This document shows positions 26,326-35,213 of a stretch of 64,000 nt of DNA, in pieces. Below the pieces are notes generated by a model, which was given only the letters and a program-made list of their open reading frames with translations, made no database searches and had not been told where the DNA came from. Numbering within the stretch: the stretch's first letter is position 1; every line of letters starts with the position of its first letter. The position numbers and the translations under genes were made by a program. The stretch is from contig CAYOWQ010000004.1 of NCBI GenBank assembly GCA_964407695.1, positions 62,001 through 126,000 on the forward strand. Reading direction: 5' to 3'. The stretch is from CAYOWQ01 sp964407695 (GTDB lineage: Bacteria; Planctomycetota; Phycisphaerae; Phycisphaerales; SM1A02).

Positions 26326-26643
26326 ATGCGAGAACGACGATCAAACGGAAGGATGACCGCAACGAAATCCCGTGAGACCGAATACGAAGAGCTCGCCCAG
26401 CTTCGCGAGGACCTGATCCAGGTCAAGGAAGACATTGCAGCTCTCTCGAAGAGCCTTCTATCCGCCGGGCAGGAGAAGCTCCGTCGAATGGATGAACGAG
26501 TCCGTGAAGGCGCCAGCGCCGCCATCAACTCGACGCGAGAGCAGGTCGAGGCCCGCCCTCTGACGGCTCTCGGCGCAGCCCTCGGCGCGGGTCTGCTGCT
26601 GGGAGCCATCATGAGATGGGCCCGTCGGCACCAGGAAGCGTGA
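26326..26643 (+). CDS. DUF883 family protein (YqjD/ElaB-like)
   Basis: 105 aa. A Lys/Glu-rich amphipathic helix (EELAQLREDLIQVKEDIAAL) with the later VEARPLTALGAALGAGLLLG and a basic tail (MRWARRHQEA) is the DUF883 layout: soluble coiled coil plus one C-terminal membrane anchor. E. coli YqjD and ElaB are inner-membrane proteins that bind stationary-phase ribosomes; that function is only suggested here. It is the first gene of a three-gene overlapping operon; its stop overlaps the next start as GTGA. Confidence 0.82.
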   Translation: MRERRSNGRMTATKSRETEYEELAQLREDLIQVKEDIAALSKSLLSAGQEKLRRMDERVREGASAAINSTREQVEARPLTALGAALGAGLLLGAIMRWARRHQEA

Positions 26644-26924
26644 AATTCAGTCTCGCCCGCTTCGTGACCAACCTGCTTGACCTCGTGCAGGCCGAGACCC
26701 TTGCCGCTCGCCGCGGAGCGTTCCGATTCGGGACGTCCGTGGTGGCGGTGGCATTGGGCGGAATCCTTGGCCTTGCGGGCGTCGGCGTGATGGCGGCCGG
26801 TGTCATCGTCGCACTCGATGAAGTTCTCTCAACGCAGCTTGCCTTGCTGATTGCTGGGTGCGTCCTGTGTGTGATCGGAGGAGGAACATCGTGGATCATT
26901 TTTCACCGAATGACGAAGGACTAG
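26640..26924 (+). CDS. Phage-holin superfamily III-like protein (YqjE-like)
   Basis: 94 aa from GTG 26640, which overlaps the previous TGA (GTGA, translational coupling); an in-frame ATG 24 bases earlier lies within the upstream gene. An N-terminal amphipathic helix (RFVTNLLDLVQAETLAARRG) precedes two membrane helices (VVAVALGGILGLAGVGVMAAG and QLALLIAGCVLCVIGGGTSW), a layout matching DUF1469/YqjE. Despite the holin name, these are usually chromosomal membrane proteins. The gene overlaps the following one by 34 bp. Confidence 0.78.
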   Translation: MKFSLARFVTNLLDLVQAETLAARRGAFRFGTSVVAVALGGILGLAGVGVMAAGVIVALDEVLSTQLALLIAGCVLCVIGGGTSWIIFHRMTKD

Positions 26925-27217
26925 AGCACGCATCTGCAGAGAATCGACTCATCCAGGATCTCGAGGTCATCGACTCGCTGTGTGAAAACGCCCGGGCAGT
27001 GACCCGCTGGTATCCCCTGACAGGCGTCATCGCGGCCATCGGTGTCGGGTTTGTGTCGGCCGCGTCGCCACGGGCCAGACGCGGAATCTTCCGCGCAGGC
27101 CTTCGGATCTGGCAGTCGGCGTCAGGGATCCACCGAGGACCCATCGCATCACTTTTTCAGCTTTTCAACACGTACGAAGACCGATCTCACCCTCCGAACC
27201 CGTCTTCGCCACAGTAA
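26891..27217 (+). CDS. Small membrane-associated protein, third gene of yqjDEK-like operon
   Basis: 108 aa from GTG 26891 with GGAGGAGG six bases upstream, inside the end of the preceding gene. It has one hydrophobic segment (WYPLTGVIAAIGVGFVSAA) followed by a basic helix (SPRARRGIFRAGLRIW). The position matches YqjK in the E. coli yqjD-yqjE-yqjK operon, but sequence similarity to YqjK is not evident by eye, so the link is by context only. Confidence 0.7.
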   Translation: MDHFSPNDEGLEHASAENRLIQDLEVIDSLCENARAVTRWYPLTGVIAAIGVGFVSAASPRARRGIFRAGLRIWQSASGIHRGPIASLFQLFNTYEDRSHPPNPSSPQ

Positions 27218-27334
27218 ATCCATTGCTTCGCGGGTATGAGCCCGGTATCCTGCTATGTTCGCGCGGGCCCACGGCGATTGTCCCGCACAACCCCAAGAGA
27301 TAGCTCGTCTTGCCTGCCGTTCGAAGGAGCGAGT

Positions 27335-28018
27335 GTGCCTGCGACAATTGTACATGGGAGCCGTGTGAGCGAAGAAGCGACATCAATCCGGAAGGACAAA
27401 ATCCTGCCGCCGAACCAGCCAAGTCGCATCTTGGTTGCCGATGATGAGCACCTGGTTGCGGCCGGACTTGCGGCGACACTTCGGGAATTGGGATTCGACG
27501 TTGTTGCGGTCGCTCGGGATGGCGCCGACGCCGTCGAGATGGCGCAGTCTCTCCGTCCCGATCTTGCCATGCTTGATGTGCGAATGCCGCGAGTCAACGG
27601 CGTGGAGGCAGCGCAGACGATCTTTCGAAGTCTCGGAATACCCGTGGTCGTCCTCTCCGCGATCTCCGACGATGAATTCGTATCGTGCGCTGCCACAGCT
27701 GGCGTTTTCGGTTACCTCCTCAAGCCGGTCTCTCAGGAGCAACTCCGAGTCAACCTGGCAATCGCCTGGGGGCGGTTCCTTGAACACACCCTTCAGAGCA
27801 CCGAGATTCTCGATCTGCGCGAGCGATTGGCCGACCGACGAATCATTGAGCAGGCCAAGTGGATCATTGTCAAAACCAAGGGGATTGATGAGCCCGAGGC
27901 GCAGCGCTTGCTGCAGCGACTCGCACGGAACAATCGTCGCACCCTCGCCGATGTAGCCCGCTCCATCGTTGAGAATGAGCAGCTCCTCGGCGACCTCTCG
28001 GGGCACGTTCCCAGCTGA
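27335..28018 (+). CDS. Response regulator with ANTAR RNA-binding output domain
   Basis: 227 aa. A receiver domain (ILVADDEHLVAAGLAATLRE; phosphoacceptor D81 in AMLDVRMPRVNG; K in YLLKPVS) is followed by a coiled coil and an ANTAR domain (LADRRIIEQAKWIIVKTKG; RLLQRLARNNRRTLADVARS). ANTAR regulators bind paired hairpins in nascent mRNA and prevent termination when phosphorylated. The GTG at 27335 has AAGGAG five bases upstream; GTG 27365 is a second possible start. No histidine kinase is adjacent, so its partner lies elsewhere. Confidence 0.88.
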   Translation: MPATIVHGSRVSEEATSIRKDKILPPNQPSRILVADDEHLVAAGLAATLRELGFDVVAVARDGADAVEMAQSLRPDLAMLDVRMPRVNGVEAAQTIFRSLGIPVVVLSAISDDEFVSCAATAGVFGYLLKPVSQEQLRVNLAIAWGRFLEHTLQSTEILDLRERLADRRIIEQAKWIIVKTKGIDEPEAQRLLQRLARNNRRTLADVARSIVENEQLLGDLSGHVPS

Positions 28019-28183
28019 TCCTTTCAAAAGCGTTCGCGGCCCATCGCATCCAGGCGAGACGGCGGTGCGGTCCGGCGCGGAGCGGGCGATGTGGCACGCG
28101 ATGACGCTTGTCATGATTCGGCGCTTTACGGTCCCGACTTGAGTCGCAGATTCAGAGTCCCGGGGCCGGTACACTGATTGAAC

Positions 28184-29350
28184 ATGCGTCACGCACTTGG
28201 GCCCGGCACGACCTTGGGATATTGCACCAATGTGCATCAGATGAGCGATCTTGACTCGCTCAAGGCCGCACTCAACACGCATGCCCTGGAAATCAAGCAG
28301 CAAATCTCGCCTGACTACGCGCTCCCCGTCGGCCTGTGGATTCCTCCGGGAGCCCTCCCGGATCTGGCCGATGAATCCGACCTCGAGCATTTCAGCCAAT
28401 GGCTCTCTGATCGCGGCCTTGAGGCCTTTACGCTCAACGGTTTCCCCGCGATGGATTTCCACGGCTCCGTCGTCAAGCAACTTGTCTATCGACCCCACTG
28501 GGCGGAACACGCGCGAGCCGCATATACCACCGCCCTTCTCCGCATCCTTCGCCACCTGCCTGGCAGCCGTGATCGCAGCATCTCGACTCTTCCCATCGGG
28601 TGGCCCGCTGACGGCGTCGACCTGGCACTCGCCGCCATCAGGCTCCGCCATATCGCCGCGATGGCTGATTGGGCACTCGATGAGAACGAAATTCTCATTC
28701 ACGTCGATCTTGAACCGGAACCCGGCTGCATTCTGTCCCGCGCGGCGGACGCCGTTGCCTTCTTCGACCGCATGCGGCATGAAACCAGCGGCAGCGTCCT
28801 GAAGTCTCCCGACGTCCTTCGCCACATCGGGATTTGCCACGACATCTGTCACGCCGCCGTGATGTTTGAGGATCAGGCCACCGTGCTCAAGAGCTACCAC
28901 GATGCAGGGATTCGCGTCGGCAAGCTCCAGATTTCGTCCGGGCTTCGAGTGCGATTTGACTCGCTCTCACCTACCGAGCGCGTCGAATCGCTCGCTCAGC
29001 TCCAGGCTCTGGCTGAGGATCGCTGGCTGCATCAGACCGTCATTCGCCTTGACGATGGTTCCGTGACCTTTCACGACGATCTCAAACTTGCAATTCAGGC
29101 CAACGCCGATCATCCTCGCGGCGAATGGCGCATCCACTTCCACGTTCCCGTTCACCTGAATCGACTGGGAATCCTGGAGACCACGCAGGACGAGATTGCC
29201 CCGGCACTGCAGCTGGCTCGCAGACTTGGAGTCACCTCCTTCGAAGTCGAGACCTATGCGTGGTCCTCGATGCCGGCCAGCGCCCAACCGCGTTCATTGG
29301 CCGATGGAATCGCTGAGGAACTTCGATGGGTGGAATCAATCCTCCGATGA
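28184..29350 (+). CDS. eboE: EboE-like TIM-barrel protein
   Basis: 388 aa. EboE is the sugar-isomerase-like TIM-barrel member of the ebo cluster, which in cyanobacteria supports export of scytonemin monomer; its reaction is not established. Family blocks seen are TLGYCTNVHQ at the N-terminus, AFTLNGFPAMDFHGSVVKQ, VYRPHWAEHARAAYT, ISTLPIGWP, HVDLEPEPGCIL, GICHDICHAAVMFEDQ and FEVETYAWSSMP near the end. His, Glu and Asp side chains in these blocks resemble a metal site. ATG at 28184 (a TTG six bases upstream also fits); no clear ribosome site. Its stop overlaps the next start as ATGA, so it is cotranslated with the EboC-like gene. Confidence 0.85.
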   Translation: MRHALGPGTTLGYCTNVHQMSDLDSLKAALNTHALEIKQQISPDYALPVGLWIPPGALPDLADESDLEHFSQWLSDRGLEAFTLNGFPAMDFHGSVVKQLVYRPHWAEHARAAYTTALLRILRHLPGSRDRSISTLPIGWPADGVDLALAAIRLRHIAAMADWALDENEILIHVDLEPEPGCILSRAADAVAFFDRMRHETSGSVLKSPDVLRHIGICHDICHAAVMFEDQATVLKSYHDAGIRVGKLQISSGLRVRFDSLSPTERVESLAQLQALAEDRWLHQTVIRLDDGSVTFHDDLKLAIQANADHPRGEWRIHFHVPVHLNRLGILETTQDEIAPALQLARRLGVTSFEVETYAWSSMPASAQPRSLADGIAEELRWVESILR

Positions 29351-30246
29351 CACCCCTCGCCGCGCATGTGACGCCGCTCCGGTCGCTGGCCCAACTTCTG
29401 CGCGTTTCCAACGCGCCGACCGTGCTCTCCAACGTCATGACCGGCTGGTCTCTGGGTGTGGCCCTGCATCCGCCGGGGTCCATCGACTGGTCGTTTCTTG
29501 CGTATCTCGGCGTCGCCTTTCTCTGCCTTTATCACGGCGGCATGGTTCTCAATGACGCCATGGACGCCTCAATCGATGCCCGGGAGCGTCCTGCTCGTCC
29601 CATTCCTGCCGGCGATATTCCTCGACCTGCAGCGTTCTGCCTGGCCGCTGGACTCTTGATTGTCGGCGCTGCCATGCTGGCATTCACGACCCCTCGCGCA
29701 GCGCTGTGCGCCCTGATTCTGCTGTTTCTCATCATCGCCTACAACGCACTTCACAGATTCCACATTATGAGCGTTGCGCTCATGGCGGCGTGTCGAGCCA
29801 TGATCTATATCACCGCGGCCGTTTCCGTTTCCGGGGACCTGCGCTGGCCGCCAGTTATCACGATGGCCGTCGCCCTGGCCCTCTACATTGCCGGTCTCTC
29901 CATCGTCGCTCGCCGGGAGGCCTCGTCGCAGCGACACGGAACGTCCTATTTCCTGGCCATGCTTCTGCCCGCCAGCGTCATCTGGCCCGCGCTTGCGGCT
30001 CGGCCGCCCCAGTGGCCCGGCGCGTTTATCGTTGGACTGGCCATGACGGCGTGGATCCTGGCGTGCGGGTCCAACCTTCAACGAAACCCGCCGCGAATCA
30101 AGTCGGCGGTCGAAGGCTGGCTCGCGGGGATCTGCCTTATCGACGCATGGTTCCTTTCATTGCTGAGCCAGCCGGTCCTCGGGGCGGCGGCGATGGTGAT
30201 GCTGCTTGCCACGCGGGGATTGCACCGCCGAATATCCGGAACCTGA
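29347..30246 (+). CDS. eboC: UbiA-family prenyltransferase, EboC-like
   Basis: 299 aa with about eight membrane helices. UbiA enzymes move a prenyl chain onto an aromatic or similar acceptor inside the membrane. The first Asp-rich motif is intact: LNDAMDASIDARERPARPIP (NDxxDxxxD). The second Asp-rich motif of canonical UbiA proteins is weak here; the region reads YIAGLSIVARREASSQR, as in EboC-type members. The ATG overlaps the eboE stop (ATGA). Linkage to eboE and eboF supports the EboC assignment over menaquinone or haem enzymes. Confidence 0.85.
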   Translation: MTPLAAHVTPLRSLAQLLRVSNAPTVLSNVMTGWSLGVALHPPGSIDWSFLAYLGVAFLCLYHGGMVLNDAMDASIDARERPARPIPAGDIPRPAAFCLAAGLLIVGAAMLAFTTPRAALCALILLFLIIAYNALHRFHIMSVALMAACRAMIYITAAVSVSGDLRWPPVITMAVALALYIAGLSIVARREASSQRHGTSYFLAMLLPASVIWPALAARPPQWPGAFIVGLAMTAWILACGSNLQRNPPRIKSAVEGWLAGICLIDAWFLSLLSQPVLGAAAMVMLLATRGLHRRISGT

Positions 30247-30279
30247 TCTCGCAGACACCCTTCCAGAGAATCTCGCCCC

Positions 30280-31659
30280 ATGCCCCACCCCACGGCGGTG
30301 CTCAATATCGTCGGTCTCACCGAGGCGCTCCTCGGTCCAGGCACGCCGAAGCTCTCGGCCTTCGCCAGGCGATACGGCGTTCGAAGCCTCGTCCCCGCAC
30401 TTCCCGCCGTCACCTGCACGTCACAGGCATGCATGCTGACCGGAGCGCCACCATCCACCCACGGAATCATCGCCAACGGCTGGTACGATCGAGACCTTGG
30501 CGAGATTCATTTCTGGAAGCAGTCGAACCGCCTGATTCAATCTCCTAAAGTCTGGGAAACCGCCCGGATCCGCGATCCGTCGATTACCACCGCGAACCTC
30601 TTCTGGTGGTTCAACATGTTCAGCTCGGCCGATTTCGCGGCGACCCCTCGGCCCATCTACACCGCCGACGGCCGCAAGATCCCGGATTGCCTGACCACAC
30701 CCCCCGAATGGCGCAACCGGTTGCAATCGCGTCTTGGGCGCTTTCCGTTGTTCTCATTCTGGGGTCCCAAGGCGGGTATTGAATCCACCCGTTGGATCGC
30801 CGAGGCTGCGATGGAGTTCGCCCGTGCCGAGAATCCAACCCTCTTGCTCGTTTACCTTCCCCATCTCGACTACATCCTGCAGAAGGCCGGTCCGGAGAGC
30901 CCTGATGTCCGCCCTGAGCTCGAAGCGCTTGATGAGGTCGTGGGCTGCCTCCTGGAAGCATTCGAACAGCAGGGCCGACGCATCCTGATCGTCAGCGAGT
31001 ACGGAATCGAATCCGTCAATCGTCCCGTCGCCATCAATCGAATTCTGCGTGAGCATGGAATCCTCTCTATCCGAGATGAGTTGGGGCATGACATGCTCGA
31101 CCTCAACCACAGCCGCGCCTTCGCCGTCGCCGATCACCAGGTCGCTCACGTGTATGTGCACACCTTCGCCGACGTCTCCACGGTTCGATCAATCTGCGAG
31201 AAGGCCCCCGGCGTCGAGCAAGTGCTTGATCAAGCCGACCTCCGAGCTCGGCAACTCTTCCACCCACGATCGGGAGATCTGCTCCTGGTCGCGGAACCCG
31301 GCGCCTGGTTCACCTACGACTTCTGGCTTGATGACGCCCGCGCGCCCGATTACGCCCACACCGTCGATATCCATCGAAAACCCGGCTATGACCCGCGCGA
31401 GTTGTTCATCGATCCGGCGATCGCGTCTCCCGCCATCGCCGTCGGTCGGCGGCTGCTCATGAAGAAGCTGGGATTTCGAACGCTGATGGATGTCATCCCG
31501 CTCGACGCAACCCTGGTCCGAGGGTCTCATGGGCGGATAGCGAACCCTCGTGGCAGCGGCCCGATCATGATGTCCTCGCAGACTCTGCGAATCGACACGG
31601 ATTCGCTGCCGATGACCGGCGTTCATGACGCGATTCTCGACTGCCTTCTTGACGCGTAA
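30280..31659 (+). CDS. Alkaline-phosphatase-fold phosphodiesterase/pyrophosphatase, EboF-like
   Basis: 459 aa of the nucleotide pyrophosphatase/phosphodiesterase superfamily. The N-terminal nucleophile region is PAVTCTSQACMLTGAPPSTHG; the acidic and His metal ligands can be matched in YLPHLDY, VSEYGIE and GSHGRIAN. It hydrolyses a phosphodiester, pyrophosphate or phosphate; substrate unknown. In ebo clusters such a protein accompanies eboC and eboE. It starts 33 bp after the EboC-like gene and ends 3 bp before a HAD hydrolase, so the four genes form one unit. Confidence 0.8.
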   Translation: MPHPTAVLNIVGLTEALLGPGTPKLSAFARRYGVRSLVPALPAVTCTSQACMLTGAPPSTHGIIANGWYDRDLGEIHFWKQSNRLIQSPKVWETARIRDPSITTANLFWWFNMFSSADFAATPRPIYTADGRKIPDCLTTPPEWRNRLQSRLGRFPLFSFWGPKAGIESTRWIAEAAMEFARAENPTLLLVYLPHLDYILQKAGPESPDVRPELEALDEVVGCLLEAFEQQGRRILIVSEYGIESVNRPVAINRILREHGILSIRDELGHDMLDLNHSRAFAVADHQVAHVYVHTFADVSTVRSICEKAPGVEQVLDQADLRARQLFHPRSGDLLLVAEPGAWFTYDFWLDDARAPDYAHTVDIHRKPGYDPRELFIDPAIASPAIAVGRRLLMKKLGFRTLMDVIPLDATLVRGSHGRIANPRGSGPIMMSSQTLRIDTDSLPMTGVHDAILDCLLDA

Positions 31660-31662
31660 GCC

Positions 31663-32325
31663 ATGTCCCGACTCGTCATCTTCGACATTGATGGAACTCT
31701 GACACAGACCTCCGCCGTCGACAGTGAATGCTACGTGAGAGCGTTCAGGGAGGTGCACGGTATCGGCCATGTTGACACCGATTGGGGGGCCTATGGACAC
31801 TCGACGGACCCAGGAATTGGTGCTGAATTGTTGCGACGGCATCTCCGATGCCGCGATGTTCGTCGTCCGCTTGAAGAAGCCCGACGGCGCTTCGTCGACC
31901 TGATTTCGGAAGAGTCGAGGCGTGATGCGCGTCAGTTTCAGCCCACCGCCGGCGCTGCCGAATTGCTCGGCGCTCTTCAGAAGGCAGGCTGGTCAGTCGC
32001 CATTGCCACCGGCGGATGGCGGGACTCCGCGTTGGTCAAACTTCGCACAGCGGGACTCCTTGACCCCGACATTCCGGCTGCTTTCGCCGATGACGCCGTC
32101 TCACGTGAAGGCATCATTCTCACGGCCATGGCGCGCACTGAATTTGAGACCGACGTGGTCGCCTACGTCGGTGATGGTCTGTGGGACCTTCGAGCTGCAA
32201 ACAACCTCGGCATCGGCTTCGTCGGCATTGGTCAACACCGAGACAGGCTCCAGCAGGCGGGAGCCGCCGCGTTGCCCGACTTCACCCGAATCGATCTCAT
32301 GCTCGATATTCTTGAACACCTTTGA
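31663..32325 (+). CDS. HAD-superfamily phosphatase
   Basis: 220 aa. The four HAD motifs are present: VIFDIDGTLTQT (nucleophile Asp), SVAIATGGW, a Lys (LVKLRTAGL), and VAYVGDGLWDLRAANNLGI. The cap is of the helical C1 type. It starts 3 bp after the EboF-like gene and is likely in the same transcript. By family it removes phosphate from a small metabolite; a role with the ebo genes is inferred from position only. Confidence 0.87.
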   Translation: MSRLVIFDIDGTLTQTSAVDSECYVRAFREVHGIGHVDTDWGAYGHSTDPGIGAELLRRHLRCRDVRRPLEEARRRFVDLISEESRRDARQFQPTAGAAELLGALQKAGWSVAIATGGWRDSALVKLRTAGLLDPDIPAAFADDAVSREGIILTAMARTEFETDVVAYVGDGLWDLRAANNLGIGFVGIGQHRDRLQQAGAAALPDFTRIDLMLDILEHL

Positions 32326-32610
32326 TTTGCAACGGCCTCCCTGGCAAATCGCCGCGGCGGAGCTTCGTAGAGCAGAGCGGAGAGGAGAGAGAGGACACGG
32401 CTCCGCTGTCGATCGAACCGCCACGGCGTGCGTGGTGCAGACGGCGTCGCGTGGGAGGGGACCGACTGCCGCCTGCAACCTTCTATACGACAGCAACTTG
32501 GAACTGTTCCTGACATGTCTCCAGATCGCCAACAAACGACATCTCGCAGACGGCGGGCCGGCCCGGGAATGCTCCAACGTTCTTCCAAGAGAGCCGTATG
32601 ATCCACCCAC

Positions 32611-33651
32611 ATGGCGCGTGATCGAATCCTCTCCGCAGAATCTCACGGTCTCGACGAGGAGCCGCAGAATCATGCGTTGCGCCCACGCCGAATTGCCGAA
32701 TACATCGGCCAACGTGCCCTGATCGAGCGCCTTTCGATTGCCATCGAGGCAGCGCGAACGAGGCACGAGCCCATGGAGCATGTTCTGCTTCACGGCCCGC
32801 CCGGCCTGGGCAAGACCACGCTCGCTCACGTCATCGCCGCCGAGATGGGAACCCAGTGTTTTGTGACCAGTGGCCCCGCTCTCAGCTGCAGCGGAGACCT
32901 GCACGGCACGCTCACCCGCATGCAGCCGCACGATGTGCTCTTTATTGATGAAATTCATCGCCTTCCCGCCTCGGTGGAGGAGTACATCTATCCAGCGATG
33001 GAGGACTTCAAAGTCGACTTCACCATCGATTCGGGAATGCACGCCCGGGTCATCTCGATCCCGCTGAAGCCGTTCACGCTCATCGGCGCCACGACACGGG
33101 CCGGACTGCTGACGAACCCGCTGCGCTCCCGCTTCGGCATCGCCCATCACCTCGATTTCTACGACACGGCCGATCTTGTGCAGATTCTTCGCAGGGCTTC
33201 ATCGCTCCTGAAAATGACCGCATTTCAGCCTTCACTCCTTCAGCATCTGGCCGCACGGTCTCGCGGGACGCCGCGGGTCGCGATCCGACTCTTGCGGCGA
33301 GTTCGCGACTTCGCGCTCGTTCGTTGCAGCGGCAGAATGGATGAATCCGTCGTACGCGATGCGCTGGCGCTGGAGGGTGTCGATCAGCACGGTCTTGACG
33401 AGCTTGACCGCAAATATCTGGGAACCATCGCGCGCACGTATGAAGGCGGACCCGTCGGTTTGGAGGCAATTGCGGCCACCATGGGTGACGATTCCGGCAC
33501 CCTCGAAGACATTGTGGAGCCGTTTCTGCTGCAGGAAGGGTTTCTGGCGAGGACCCGACAGGGGCGGGTGTTGACTGCAAAGGGCCGGGAAATGCTGGGA
33601 ATCAGGCCCGAAAACCGACCAGATTCCGAACTTTTTGGCGACGCAAAATAA
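32611..33651 (+). CDS. ruvB: Holliday junction branch-migration ATPase RuvB
   Basis: 346 aa, normal length. RuvB is the hexameric motor that, with RuvA, drives branch migration at Holliday junctions. Walker A is GPPGLGKTTL (about residue 62-71), Walker B is LFIDEIHRLP, sensor 1 is GATTRAGLLTNPLRSRFG. The C-terminal winged helix has YEGGPVGLEAIAATMGDD and EPFLLQEGFLARTRQGR. The early RPRRIAEYIGQ block corresponds to the conserved RPxxLxEYIGQ. ruvA and ruvC are not adjacent. Start ATG 32611; no strong ribosome site. The 285 bp upstream holds no gene. Confidence 0.96.
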   Translation: MARDRILSAESHGLDEEPQNHALRPRRIAEYIGQRALIERLSIAIEAARTRHEPMEHVLLHGPPGLGKTTLAHVIAAEMGTQCFVTSGPALSCSGDLHGTLTRMQPHDVLFIDEIHRLPASVEEYIYPAMEDFKVDFTIDSGMHARVISIPLKPFTLIGATTRAGLLTNPLRSRFGIAHHLDFYDTADLVQILRRASSLLKMTAFQPSLLQHLAARSRGTPRVAIRLLRRVRDFALVRCSGRMDESVVRDALALEGVDQHGLDELDRKYLGTIARTYEGGPVGLEAIAATMGDDSGTLEDIVEPFLLQEGFLARTRQGRVLTAKGREMLGIRPENRPDSELFGDAK

Positions 33652-33714
33652 GGCGGTCCGGCACCTCGTCTTGGGGCGGATCTAGCTTTTTCCAAGTTTT
33701 TTTCCTCATCCCGC

Positions 33715-33743
33715 TTCAACGGTTGAGAATTCACTAGTAACAT
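33715..33743 (+). promoter_or_regulatory. Candidate promoter of the first prepilin gene
   Basis: TTCAAC (33715) and TAACAT (33738) are spaced by 17 bases and each match four of six bases of the sigma-70 consensus. They lie about 235 bases before the ATG at 33978, within a 326-bp gene-free stretch, so the transcript would have a long leader. Weak evidence. Confidence 0.3.
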
Positions 33744-33977
33744 AAAAGAAGTGTCGGGCCGTGCGGTGCGGAATCCGGCCTCAAGGTGCAGCCGTCATCG
33801 GCGGCCTTGAATGCTTCGTCTTGATCTCACATGGACTTACGTGAGACCAGGATCAGGAACAACGCTGCGACCGATCCACCGTCGTTCGGTGGATTCACGT
33901 CTACGTCGCAGCGATGGCATCCGTTCCCACGGGAACGAACGGGCGACCTGACGCTGCGCCCGGAAAGGAAGAATTAG

Positions 33978-35099
33978 ATGGACCGACTCTCGTTGTTGAA
34001 GAAGGGGCCTCGGAAGGAAGGCTTCACGATTATCGAGCTGCTTGTCGTGGTTTCGATCATCGCCCTACTCATCGGCATCCTCCTGCCGGCCATCCAGAAG
34101 GCGCGTGACGCCGCTCGTATCACTCAATCCCGATCCAATCTGCGAAACATCGGCGCTGCTCTTTCGGCATACGCCGCCGACTTCAGCGACCGTCAGTGGA
34201 CGCTGATTCGCGACGACTTCGGTGCCTACGGCACCGGTGCACCCGAGTCTTGTTGCCCGAACTACTTGGCCACCAATGGTTGCATCCCCTCAGCGCTTCT
34301 TGGTTACGCTTCAGATCCGGTCAATCAGGGCGCCGGCGTTTATCTGGTTCTCGTTGGTTGCAGTTCGCAGGGGGCCACCTGTCCCGCGAACGTCAATGTT
34401 CTGGCCCCGATAGATGTCTGGACCAACGGAAGCTCGTTTGCGTCCTTCCGTGCATTCAACACTTCGAACTTCACGACCTACATGAACAACCGGTACTACG
34501 ATCCGGTGTTCTGGGCACCCAAGGATCGCGTCATCCTTGAGCAGGCTGAGACGGGCCTTCAGGGCGCGGGCATCGACACCAGTGTCCCGCTGGCTCCGAT
34601 CTCCTACTGCATGTCTTCGGCGGCCATGTTCAGCCCCGAATACTTCGCTGCAGCAGGGACCGCCCCGGACAACACGATCCCGGGTCGATTCCGCGCCCCG
34701 CCATCCGGTGCAGCCCAGTATTCAGATCTCAAGACGCGTTGCATCGAGCACAACTGGCTTCAGAACGCACAGAAGGACGTGAACCCGCTGGTCGCCGGTG
34801 GGCAAACTCCTTATTACTTCTCCGCCTCGATCAACAGCTCTCCGGCTTGCCTGTACTTCGATGGCCACGTCGAGCTTTGCGGCGTTTTCGACGCCATGAA
34901 GGCTGACGCTCGGGTGGTCGCTCAACCCGGCGGCAGTGCCGGCCTCTGGTGCAAACAAGTGCCCAAGTTCCTGGGCGGCGGCTATTACTGCCAGGGTTCG
35001 ACACCAAATCTCGCCTACGACGATCTGGCCGCAACCGGAATGCACGTCTTCACAGCCCAGGGAATCCTTGGTCGCGATGTAGCCACCAGCGGCCAGTAA
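33978..35099 (+). CDS. Prepilin-like secreted protein, paralogue 1 of tandem trio
   Basis: 373 aa. A short basic leader ends at G|FTIIELLVVVSIIALL, the type IV prepilin cleavage site with Phe+1 and Glu+5, followed by the hydrophobic helix and the shared block AIQKARDAARITQSRSNLRN. The rest is a conserved globular domain with Cys pairs (SCCPNYLATNGC) and an ending of YFDGHVELCGVFDA, GRDVATSGQ. Such proteins are processed by prepilin peptidase and assembled at the envelope. AAAGGAAG is the ribosome site. A strong terminator follows 27 bp after the stop. It is most similar to paralogue 3 (36631-37770); DNA differs mainly at synonymous sites. Confidence 0.88.
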   Translation: MDRLSLLKKGPRKEGFTIIELLVVVSIIALLIGILLPAIQKARDAARITQSRSNLRNIGAALSAYAADFSDRQWTLIRDDFGAYGTGAPESCCPNYLATNGCIPSALLGYASDPVNQGAGVYLVLVGCSSQGATCPANVNVLAPIDVWTNGSSFASFRAFNTSNFTTYMNNRYYDPVFWAPKDRVILEQAETGLQGAGIDTSVPLAPISYCMSSAAMFSPEYFAAAGTAPDNTIPGRFRAPPSGAAQYSDLKTRCIEHNWLQNAQKDVNPLVAGGQTPYYFSASINSSPACLYFDGHVELCGVFDAMKADARVVAQPGGSAGLWCKQVPKFLGGGYYCQGSTPNLAYDDLAATGMHVFTAQGILGRDVATSGQ

Positions 35100-35126
35100 T
35101 CCTCAACTCCCTTCTGTCAAGTTCTG

Positions 35127-35157
35127 GAGCCGCACAGCAATGTGCGGCTCTTTTTTT
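35127..35157 (+). terminator. Intrinsic terminator after prepilin 1
   Basis: Nine-base perfect stem GAGCCGCAC / GTGCGGCTC with loop AGCAAT, then seven T residues. This separates prepilin 1 from prepilin 2 transcriptionally. Confidence 0.95.
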
Positions 35158-35213
35158 CTCCCGCAATCGTGGAACTGGCCTGCCCGTGCGTACCATCATG
35201 GCAAGCGACAGCC

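Noticed and set aside
26640..26924. Holin-like gene as a prophage remnant
   Set aside because: The gene is part of a yqjDEK-like chromosomal operon; no other phage gene is nearby.
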